Shown: positions 1 through 5,071 of the stretch, piece by piece
Numbering within the stretch: the stretch's first letter is position 1
Layout of the letters: every line of letters starts with the position of its first letter
NCBI GenBank assembly: GCA_964388085.1
Contig: CAYLZW010000393.1
Location: forward strand, 1-5,071
Direction of reading: 5' to 3'
Source: CAYLZW01 sp964388085
GTDB lineage: Bacteria > Myxococcota > UBA727 > CAYLZW01
DNA: 5,071 bases
The notes under the pieces: generated by a model
Databases searched by the model: none
The model's input: the letters and a program-made list of their open reading frames with translations, nothing else
What the model was told of the DNA's origin: nothing
Made by a program: the position numbers and the translations under genes

Positions 1-376
1 CGTCGGCGGCGCCGCGCGCGTACAGGCGCTCGCCCTTCTGGGTGGGCTCGTGCGGTGGCGTCGACCAGGGCTCGCCCTTCACCGGCTGCAGGTCGAGGTG
101 CCCGTAGATGAGCACCGTCGGGCGGCCTGCGCCGGCCGTGCTCCGCTCGGCGGCCACGCAGGGCAGGGCGCCGTCGAGCTTCAGCACGCGCGCGTTGTCG
201 AAGCCGAGCGCCTCGAGGTCGTCACGCACCTTCGCCGCCAGCTTCTCGACGTCGGCGAAGTGGTCTTTGTCGCAGGAGATGGCCGGCACCCGCAGGTAGC
301 CACACAGGCGCTCGACGGCGGCGTCGTAGCCCGCTTCGGCGCGAGCGCGGACTTCTTCGATCTTCGGATGCGGCAT
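1..376 (-). CDS. M20-family metallopeptidase (dipeptidase-like), N-terminal part only
   Basis: The reading frame runs off the left edge, leaving 125 complete residues of what is normally a protein of about 450. M20 enzymes are cytoplasmic, usually di-zinc, exopeptidases or amidohydrolases that cleave dipeptides or remove terminal residues. The first metal-binding motif is visible as YGHLDLQPV: His93 is the expected metal ligand and Asp95 the residue that orients it. It is followed by WSTPPHEPT (about 104-112) and by RLYARGAAD, whose Asp125 sits where the family's metal-bridging Asp falls (RGxxD). The catalytic Glu pair and the remaining ligands lie outside the window. The ATG at 376 is chosen because a strong AGAGGAG ribosome site lies 6 nt upstream and the usual N-terminal helix and LRVPAIS segment follow. 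The gene lies 53 bp downstream of hemH on the same strand. Family assignment is secure; substrate is not (dipeptidase, carboxypeptidase and acylase members look alike here). Confidence 0.9.
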   Translation of the reverse strand, partial: MPHPKIEEVRARAEAGYDAAVERLCGYLRVPAISCDKDHFADVEKLAAKVRDDLEALGFDNARVLKLDGALPCVAAERSTAGAGRPTVLIYGHLDLQPVKGEPWSTPPHEPTQKGERLYARGAAD

Positions 377-382
377 CGGTCT

Positions 383-389
383 CTCCTCT
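383..389 (-). promoter_or_regulatory. Shine-Dalgarno site of the M20 peptidase gene
   Basis: On the minus strand AGAGGAG lies 6 nt before the ATG at 376. It is the clearest ribosome binding site in the window and fixes the peptidase start. It also shows that the peptidase is translated independently of hemH, whose stop is 53 bp upstream. Confidence 0.75.
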
Positions 390-429
390 ACGAGCGGTAC
401 GAGCGGGAACAGGCGCGAACGGCATGGCC

Positions 430-1545
430 TCATGCGACCTCGGCAGGCTCGCCGGCGCTCTCGCCCGCGCGCGTCGCCAGAGGCGGCAGCCACGCGCACG
501 AGTCTCGTACCACCGTGAGCGCCGCGTCGATGAAGGCGTCGTGCGCGTTCGGGCACGGCATCAAGAACAGGTCGTCACCGCCCGCGTTCTGGAAGTCGGC
601 CTTCGCGCGTACGCCGATCTCCTCGAGCGTCTCGAGGCAGTCGGCGACGAAGGCAGGGCAGAACACCGCCAGGCGCCTAACGCCCTGTCCCGCCAGCGCG
701 GGCAGCACGACGTCCGTGTAGGGCTTCACCCAGGGCTGCCGGCCGAGGCGCGACTGAAAGGACACCGACCAGTCGCCGTCGTCGAGCTGCAGCCGGCGCG
801 CGAGGCTGCGTGCGCTGGCGAAGCACTGCGCGCGGTAGCAGAAGCGGTTCGCGTCCACGATGGCGTCGCAGCAGCTCTCGCTCCGAAGGCAGTGCGCGTT
901 CGTCGGGTCGGTGTCGCGCATGTGCTGCTCGGGCAGGCCGTGAAAGCTGAACAGCGTGTGATCGGCGCGCGCGTCGTCGAAGGCCTCGCGCGCGACGCGC
1001 ACGGTGGCGTCGAGGTAGCGGGCGTGCGCGTAGAAGGGCGGCACGAAGCACAGCGAGGGCACAGCCGACTCGCGCGTCAGGATCTCCATCACGCGCTCGA
1101 TGGACGAGCCCGTCGCCGCGGAGCTGTACTGCGGGTACAGCGGGAACACGATCAGGCGCTCGACGTTCGCCTCCCTGAGCCGGGCCAGCGCGCGCGGGAT
1201 GGAGGGCTCGCCGTAGCGCATGGCCAGCTCGACCTGCACCGGAGGGGTGCCGGCCGCGCGCGCGTCGTCGTCGAGCCGGGCGCGCATCTTGGTCGCCTGG
1301 GCCTCGGAGATGGCGAGCAGCGGGGAGCCCTCGTCGGTCCAGATCTTGGCGTACGCCTCGGCGCTCTTGGGCGCGCGAAAGGGGGCGATGACGCCATTGA
1401 CGAGCATCCAGCGCAGCGGCGCCGCCATCTCGATGACGCGGCCGTCGGTGAGGAATTCGCGCAGGTACGGGCGGACGTCGTGCGCCGTCGGCGACGCGGG
1501 CGTACCGACGTTGATGAGGAGGAGGCCGGTCTTCTGCTCTGTCAT
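430..1545 (-). CDS. hemH: Ferrochelatase with an internal cysteine-rich (probable [2Fe-2S]) segment
   Basis: This 371-residue protein inserts Fe2+ into protoporphyrin (or coproporphyrin III) at the end of haem synthesis. It opens with the family motif LLLINVGTP (8-16) and has the conserved FPLYPQYSSAATGS (134-147). The ferrochelatase signature FSFHGLP (199-205) supplies the metal-site His202. DCLETLEEI (302-310) places Glu305 where the second active-site acidic residue falls. Between these lies an insert relative to the short Bacillus-type enzyme, with five cysteines in 23 residues (C219, C225, C226, C236, C241). Internal-cysteine [2Fe-2S] ferrochelatases are known from Myxococcus xanthus, so a cluster here is a good inference. 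The C-terminal tail past about 350 is short and has only C350, so it does not resemble the C-terminal cluster of animal enzymes. No good ribosome site precedes the ATG, but the start fits the family exactly. The gene follows the deoxynucleoside kinase by 38 bp. Whether the substrate is protoporphyrin or coproporphyrin cannot be read from sequence alone. Confidence 0.97.
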   Translation of the reverse strand: MTEQKTGLLLINVGTPASPTAHDVRPYLREFLTDGRVIEMAAPLRWMLVNGVIAPFRAPKSAEAYAKIWTDEGSPLLAISEAQATKMRARLDDDARAAGTPPVQVELAMRYGEPSIPRALARLREANVERLIVFPLYPQYSSAATGSSIERVMEILTRESAVPSLCFVPPFYAHARYLDATVRVAREAFDDARADHTLFSFHGLPEQHMRDTDPTNAHCLRSESCCDAIVDANRFCYRAQCFASARSLARRLQLDDGDWSVSFQSRLGRQPWVKPYTDVVLPALAGQGVRRLAVFCPAFVADCLETLEEIGVRAKADFQNAGGDDLFLMPCPNAHDAFIDAALTVVRDSCAWLPPLATRAGESAGEPAEVA

Positions 1546-1583
1546 TCGAAGCTACAGGGTTCTCGACGACACGCGCGGCGAGG

Positions 1584-2300
1584 CTACACGAGGATCTGCT
1601 GGCGCGGCTCACCGCGCAGGACGCGCCGCCGCTCACCGCCCGCCGCGGCGTCCACCGCCGCGCGCATCAGCACGTCGAGATCCTCCTCGCGCTCGGGGAA
1701 ATTCAGGTCCTCCGTGTCGACGACCAGCGTCGGGCAGGCGTCGTAGCGCGCGAAGAAGCGCTCGTAGGCGTCACAGAGGCGCTCGAGGTACTCGGGGTCG
1801 ATGTTCTGCTCGAAAGAGCGCCCGCGGCGCTGGATACGCGACAGGATGACGCGCAGCGGAGCGTGCAGATACACGACCAGGTCCGGCACCGGCACCTTGG
1901 TCGAGAGGGCGTGAAAGACCTGATCGTAGAGGCCGAGCTCGGAGTCCGAGAGCGTCAGCTCGGCGAAGATGCGGTCCTTCGCGAACAGGTAGTCGGACAC
2001 GAGCCCCTGGCTGAACAGATCCTGCTGGCCGAGGTCTTCCTGCTGCTTGAAGCGCGAGAGCAAGAAGAACATCTGCGTCTTGAACGCGTGCGCCACCGGG
2101 TCCGCGTAGAACTCCGGCAAAAAAGGGTTCTCCTCGACGATCTCGAGCACGCGACGGGCCGACAGGCGCTCCGCGAGCAGGTGCGTGAGCGTCGTCTTGC
2201 CGACGCCGATGCAGCCCTCCACGACGACGTAGCGCAGCTCCGCGCCGCCCTTGCCGTTCGCTCCACCTGCGTCGGCACCCTGTGCTCGCGATCCGGACAT
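1584..2300 (-). CDS. Deoxynucleoside kinase (dNK / deoxyadenosine-deoxyguanosine kinase family)
   Basis: This 238-residue P-loop kinase probably phosphorylates deoxynucleosides to monophosphates in the cytoplasm (salvage). The Walker A loop is GCIGVGKT (29-36), right after a beta strand (YVVVEG). EIVEENPF (53-60) carries the acidic residue expected to act as catalytic base (Glu56 or Glu57). F73-KTQMFFLLSRF resembles the substrate-pocket helix of bacterial dNKs. SDYLFAKDRIF (102-112) corresponds to the family's DRS/ERS region. RIQRRGRSFEQNI (155-167) is the arginine-rich lid that clamps ATP. Length is normal for the family (about 200-240). The first 20 residues are Gly/Ala-rich and probably disordered. 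The ATG at 2300 is chosen because the fold begins 20 residues later and a GAGGGG lies 5 nt upstream; longer in-frame starts would enter the divergent spacer with unconserved-looking Arg/Ala-rich sequence. It heads a same-strand group with hemH. Base preference (dA, dG, dC) is not predictable here. Confidence 0.92.
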   Translation of the reverse strand: MSGSRAQGADAGGANGKGGAELRYVVVEGCIGVGKTTLTHLLAERLSARRVLEIVEENPFLPEFYADPVAHAFKTQMFFLLSRFKQQEDLGQQDLFSQGLVSDYLFAKDRIFAELTLSDSELGLYDQVFHALSTKVPVPDLVVYLHAPLRVILSRIQRRGRSFEQNIDPEYLERLCDAYERFFARYDACPTLVVDTEDLNFPEREEDLDVLMRAAVDAAAGGERRRVLRGEPRQQILV

Positions 2301-2307
2301 CGAGACC

Positions 2308-2321
2308 CCTCGGCGTCGAGG
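2308..2321 (-). promoter_or_regulatory. Small hairpin overlapping the dNK ribosome binding site
   Basis: Read on the minus strand, CCTCG-ACGC-CGAGG is a perfect 5-bp inverted repeat with a 4-nt loop. Its 3' arm contains GAGG, the first part of the GAGGGG that is the best Shine-Dalgarno candidate for the kinase start at 2300. If it forms in the mRNA it would partly cover that site. A 5-bp stem is short and could arise by chance at this base composition. Confidence 0.3.
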
Positions 2322-2445
2322 TTCTTGCGGGAACGGCAGTACCGCATGGCCCCTTGCCGAGAAACCCCTTCGGGCCGCGTTTCGGGCCTCCCTCGCCGTC
2401 CGTGCGCCCTCCGGCCGGGCCCACCCGAACGCCACGGCTGCGCGG

Positions 2446-2474
2446 CTGAAAGCCCGCCGTTTCGACGGTAGGCT
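2446..2474 (+). promoter_or_regulatory. Possible sigma70-type promoter giving a leaderless transcript
   Basis: CTGAAA (2446-2451; four of six matches to TTGACA) is followed after 17 nt by TAGGCT (2469-2474; three of six to TATAAT, keeping the important T, A and final T). A start about 7-8 nt downstream of the -10 would fall on or next to the A of the ATG at 2482. No Shine-Dalgarno sequence lies before that ATG, which fits leaderless initiation. This is inferred from spacing only. Confidence 0.35.
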
Positions 2475-2481
2475 AGTCGTC

Positions 2482-3273
2482 ATGGAGCAGATCCACGCTC
2501 TGGTCCCGACCGACCTCCAAAAGGCGCTGCCGAGCGTCATCGACGGCGCCTATCGCGCGCCGCGGCCGGGGCGCAGTTGGCGCTCGGGCATGCGCACGCT
2601 GGTGCTGCTCGGCGGCAGCGTCGGCATCGGCACCGGCGTCGCGCTCGGCTGGTTCGGCATCGGNNNNNNNNNNNNNNNNNNNNNNNNNNNNNNNNNNNNN
2701 NNNNNNNNNNNNNNNNNNNNNNNNNNNNNNNNNNNNNNNNNNNNNNNNNNNNNNNNNNNNNNNGCGGTGCTCGATCGTTGGCCGCCGGGCTTTCTGCACA
2801 TGCCGCTGTCGACGGTGCTGTGGTTGAACAACCGCGCGTTCGCGTCGCTGGCCCTCGAGGAGGAGCCGGACTTCGCCAGCGGGCTGCTCGACGAGGCCGA
2901 GAAGCGCCTCGAGCGCGCCGGGCCGCGCGGCTTCGGGGGCACGCACAACTTCCGCAAGATCGCGTCGGCGGTGGCCGGCACGCGCGCCATGCAGCGTCTC
3001 GCCGACGGCGACGCGAAGGAGGCGCTGCACCACCTCGACCGCGCCAAGGACCTCGACGACGCCGTCGGCGTCCCGTTTCGAGTGGCCGAGCGCGAGCTGT
3101 GCCGCGCGGAGGCGCTGCGGCGGATGGGTCGCAAGGACGAGTCGATCCTCGTGGTGATGACGCTCAAGGACGTGGAGCTCACCGAGCGCCAGCGCGCGCG
3201 CCTCGAGCTCATCGAGCGCAGGCTCGAGGGCAACGACGCTCCCGACGCGCCGCTCGCGTTAGCGGCACCTTGA
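2482..3273 (+). CDS. Membrane-anchored hypothetical protein with TPR-like helices, interrupted by an assembly gap
   Basis: I do not recognise this gene. Before the gap it has a hydrophilic N-terminus with several Arg (24-38) and then a Gly-rich hydrophobic segment (about 39-60, TLVLLGGSVGIGTGVALGWF). By the positive-inside rule this suggests a single-pass anchor with the C-terminus outside the cytoplasm. After the gap, 169 residues in the same frame are helical and charged. They include two TPR-like helical hairpins, GTRAMQRLADGDAKEALHHL with its following helix (about 2977-3057) and RELCRAEALRRMGRKDESIL with its neighbour (about 3088-3174). The protein ends shortly after an Arg/Glu-rich helix. 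The ATG at 2482 has no ribosome site but lies just after a promoter-like -10. The two halves share a frame only if the true gap length is compatible, because the 100 Ns are a placeholder; a stop or second gene could hide inside. It may be a scaffold, but no function is proposed. Confidence 0.65.
   Translation: MEQIHALVPTDLQKALPSVIDGAYRAPRPGRSWRSGMRTLVLLGGSVGIGTGVALGWFGIXXXXXXXXXXXXXXXXXXXXXXXXXXXXXXXXXXAVLDRWPPGFLHMPLSTVLWLNNRAFASLALEEEPDFASGLLDEAEKRLERAGPRGFGGTHNFRKIASAVAGTRAMQRLADGDAKEALHHLDRAKDLDDAVGVPFRVAERELCRAEALRRMGRKDESILVVMTLKDVELTERQRARLELIERRLEGNDAPDAPLALAAP
2664..2763. other. Assembly gap (100 N)
   Basis: Exactly 100 consecutive undetermined bases. A round 100 is the usual placeholder for a scaffold join of unknown length, so distances across it and the length of the surrounding gene should not be trusted. 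It starts directly after the predicted membrane segment of the plus-strand gene. Confidence 0.98.
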
Positions 3274-3285
3274 CCAGGCGTGGTG

Positions 3286-5071
3286 TCAGCGCTGTCGTCG
3301 GCCCTTGCGCCGCTTGCGCTTTTGCTGCGGCTTCTGTTCCGGCGCGGGTTGGTCGTCGACGACGGCTGGGCCCGCGTCCTGTACGGCGGGCTCGTCCTTC
3401 TGCGTGAAGTCCTTCACCCAGAAGAACGTCGGCAGATCTTCGGCCGCTTGGAAGTCCGCCGGCGCGAACTCGCGCACGATGGGATCCATGCCCTCCGGCT
3501 TGACGACGAGCTGGTGCGGCTTGTCGGGGTCGACGCCGGTGATCTTCAGGTTCGTCTTGCCGATGACCTGACCGTCGAGCAGCACCTCGGCGCCCGACGG
3601 CGTCGTCTTCACGACGAGGGCGCCGTTGCGCAGGACCTTTCCCGCCATGGCGCGCTGCACGGTGCCGGCGATCTCGGGGCCGTAGAACGCGCCGCCGAGC
3701 ACGAGCGCGACGAAGATCACGCCGCAGGCGATGAGCAGCGTGCGCCGGTTCGACGCGGGGTGAGCGGCCACCGCCTTCGCGATCGCGATGAGCTCGGCGT
3801 CGTCCCCGATCTCACGCGACCATTCGAGCCCGCCGTTGCGCGCGAGCAGCGTCGTCTTCGGCGGCGACATCGCGACCGCGCTGGTCTTCGGCAGCGGCTC
3901 GAGCGGAGCGCGCGACTTCGGCTGCTCGCTCGCCAACGAGATGATGAACGGCGCCGCGTTCGGGTCCGGGGGCGCGCCCGCCGCCGGCTGGGCTTGCATG
4001 GGCTGTGTCGAGGGAGAGCGCGCCGCCGGCACGACGCCGGTCGACGGGGGCGGGGCGCCCTCCGCCTGAACACGCGCGGACGACGTGGGCTGCTCGGGGG
4101 ACAGCGGCAGCGGAGCGCCCGGCACGGTCAACGCCGGGGGCGCGAGCGCGCCTTCGATGGCGCTGATCTCTCTCGCGAGGCCCGTCGCGGTCACCGGCAA
4201 GCCCGAGCTGGCGATCACCGTGCGCAGCGCCTCCTCGAAGTCGGTGGCGCTCTGGAAGCGCTCGCTGACGTTCTCGGCCAAGGACTTCATGACGACGTCA
4301 TCGACGGCCTTCTCGTCGAGCAGGCCGGCCGCGCTCGGCGGCTGCACCGGACCCTGCTCGAACAGTTGGCGCATCTCCTTGACGTCCCAGACGGGGAAGA
4401 GCCGACGCAGCGTGAGCAGCTCGTGCAGCAGGATGCCGAGGCAGTAGATGTCCGAGCGGTGGTCCATGGGGCGCCCGTACATCTGCTCGGGCGACATGTA
4501 GCCGGGCGTGCCTTTGATGACGCCGCTGGCGGTCTGGTGCTTCTTCGTCGACGCGCGCGCGATGCCGAAGTCGAGGATCTTCACCTCGCCCGCGGGCGTG
4601 ATGACGATGTTCCGCGGGTTGATGTCCCGGTGCACGAGGCCGAGCGAGCGGCCGTCCGGTCCGAGCTGTCCATGCGCGTAGGCGAGCCCGCGGGCGACCT
4701 CCGCCGCGAGCCCGAGCGTGTGCGGCCACGCGAGCGGGCGCTGTTTGGCGTGCGAGGCGCGCAGCACGTCGAGGATCGTCCTCCCCGCGACGTACTCCAT
4801 GGCGATGTAGTAGCTGCCCTCGAGCTCACCGAGCTCGTAGATGGGCACGATGTTGCCGTGGCTGAGCGAGACCGCGATCTTGGCCTCGTCGATGAGCATC
4901 TGCACGAAGGACGGGTTCTTGGCGTACTTCGGCAGGATGCGCTTGACGACCATCTCCTTCTCGAAGCCGGAGGCGCCGAAGATCTTCGCGCGATAGACCT
5001 CGGCCATGCCGCCGACGGCGATGAGGTCGGTGAGGAGATACTTGCCGAAGGGGACGGGGAACTCAGCGTTC
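3286..5071 (-). CDS. Transmembrane Ser/Thr protein kinase with PEGA domain (N-terminus outside the window)
   Basis: 594 residues are visible, numbered from the first whole codon at 5070. The frame continues upstream of the Met at 5007: the nucleotide-binding loop LIAVGGMAEVY (16-26) spans it, so 5007 is not the start. The Hanks-type kinase domain runs from about 9 to 285: Lys43 in VVKR, Glu62 in the C helix, HRDINPRN (147-154), DFG (167-169), a Thr/Ser-containing activation loop, GTPGYMSPE (187-195) and DIYCLG (207-212). The HRD loop has Asn where most Ser/Thr kinases have Lys; all other catalytic residues are present, so activity is likely. A Pro/Ala/Ser-rich linker (about 305-405) leads to one membrane segment (about 445-462), then a PEGA domain (about 482-540, with GALVVKTTPSGAEVLLDGQ). 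A Pro/Gln tail ends in a dense Lys/Arg run (584-594). Expected topology is kinase in the cytoplasm and PEGA outside, sensing an envelope signal. Its stop is 12 bp from the convergent gene's stop. The target is unknown. Confidence 0.95.
   Translation of the reverse strand, partial: NAEFPVPFGKYLLTDLIAVGGMAEVYRAKIFGASGFEKEMVVKRILPKYAKNPSFVQMLIDEAKIAVSLSHGNIVPIYELGELEGSYYIAMEYVAGRTILDVLRASHAKQRPLAWPHTLGLAAEVARGLAYAHGQLGPDGRSLGLVHRDINPRNIVITPAGEVKILDFGIARASTKKHQTASGVIKGTPGYMSPEQMYGRPMDHRSDIYCLGILLHELLTLRRLFPVWDVKEMRQLFEQGPVQPPSAAGLLDEKAVDDVVMKSLAENVSERFQSATDFEEALRTVIASSGLPVTATGLAREISAIEGALAPPALTVPGAPLPLSPEQPTSSARVQAEGAPPPSTGVVPAARSPSTQPMQAQPAAGAPPDPNAAPFIISLASEQPKSRAPLEPLPKTSAVAMSPPKTTLLARNGGLEWSREIGDDAELIAIAKAVAAHPASNRRTLLIACGVIFVALVLGGAFYGPEIAGTVQRAMAGKVLRNGALVVKTTPSGAEVLLDGQVIGKTNLKITGVDPDKPHQLVVKPEGMDPIVREFAPADFQAAEDLPTFFWVKDFTQKDEPAVQDAGPAVVDDQPAPEQKPQQKRKRRKGRRQR

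Larger units (their letters stand above)
2301..2481. promoter_or_regulatory. Divergent intergenic spacer
   Basis: This 181-bp spacer separates the minus-strand kinase start (2300) from the plus-strand membrane protein start (2482), so it should hold promoters for both. The right end contains a plausible plus-strand promoter (2446-2474). For the minus strand I see no convincing -10/-35 pair; TTCTCG, 16 nt, TACTGC is possible but weak. A small hairpin lies beside the minus-strand ribosome site (2308-2321). Open frames across it are GC-rich noise. Confidence 0.6.

Noticed and set aside
394..409. GAGCGG direct repeats in the hemH-peptidase spacer as an operator
   Set aside because: Only two hexamers, of a composition expected by chance in this GC-rich DNA.
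1546..1583. Separate promoter for hemH in the 38-bp spacer
   Set aside because: A TAGCTT box is too close to the ATG and has no matching -35 at normal spacing.
424..1746. Long plus-strand open frame of 440 residues opposite hemH
   Set aside because: The product is Arg/Ala/Val-rich with no recognisable motif and lies antisense to a clear ferrochelatase; it is a typical GC-rich shadow frame.
2251..2481. Upstream extension of the plus-strand membrane protein to 2251
   Set aside because: It would overlap the start of the well-supported kinase gene and encodes low-complexity Arg/Ala/Pro sequence; the promoter-like box just before 2482 supports the shorter form.
2301..2540. Extending the deoxynucleoside kinase upstream to an ATG at 2540 or 2483
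   Set aside because: The added residues are Arg/Ala-rich without family similarity, overlap the divergent gene's start, and would give an abnormally long N-terminus; 2300 has a better ribosome site.
3264..3287. Imperfect stem GGCACC/GGTGTC spanning both stop codons as a terminator
   Set aside because: The stem is only 6 bp with one G-U pair and a 12-nt loop, and no T tract follows on either strand; too weak to call.
5005..5007. ATG at 5007 as the start of the Ser/Thr kinase
   Set aside because: It is the Met within the nucleotide-binding loop (GGMAEVY); the frame upstream to the window edge encodes the rest of that loop and the preceding FGKYLLTDL strand.

Overview
This GC-rich window looks like ordinary chromosome from a myxobacterium-like member of the Myxococcota (former delta-proteobacteria). 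Three things support that inference. Coding is dense and strongly GC-biased. The ferrochelatase carries a cysteine-rich internal segment of the kind reported for Myxococcus xanthus. The window also holds a large Ser/Thr protein kinase with a Pro/Ala linker, a membrane segment and a PEGA domain, a style common in myxobacteria. No species-level call can be made.

Layout: three genes lie head to tail on the minus strand in the left half. Reading from about 2300 down to 1, they are a P-loop deoxynucleoside kinase (2300-1584), ferrochelatase hemH (1545-430) and the N-terminal 125 residues of an M20-family metallopeptidase (376-1, running off the window). The gaps are 38 and 53 bp, so a single transcript is plausible. 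The three products have no obvious shared pathway (nucleotide salvage, last step of haem synthesis, peptide hydrolysis).

A 181-bp divergent spacer (2301-2481) separates this group from a plus-strand gene (2482-3273). That gene encodes an unrecognised membrane-anchored protein with TPR-like helices. It is interrupted by a 100-N assembly gap (2664-2763), so its true length and reading-frame continuity are unknown. It converges, with only 12 bp between stop codons, on a minus-strand Ser/Thr kinase (5071-3286) whose extreme N-terminus lies outside the window.

I see no RNA gene, mobile element, CRISPR array, phage remnant or toxin/defence module. Intergenic DNA totals under 300 bp. I do not see a previously undescribed system here. 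The points most worth a second look are the five-cysteine insert in ferrochelatase, the kinase's HRDIN catalytic loop, a possible leaderless promoter, a possible ribosome-site hairpin, and the gap inside the membrane protein gene.
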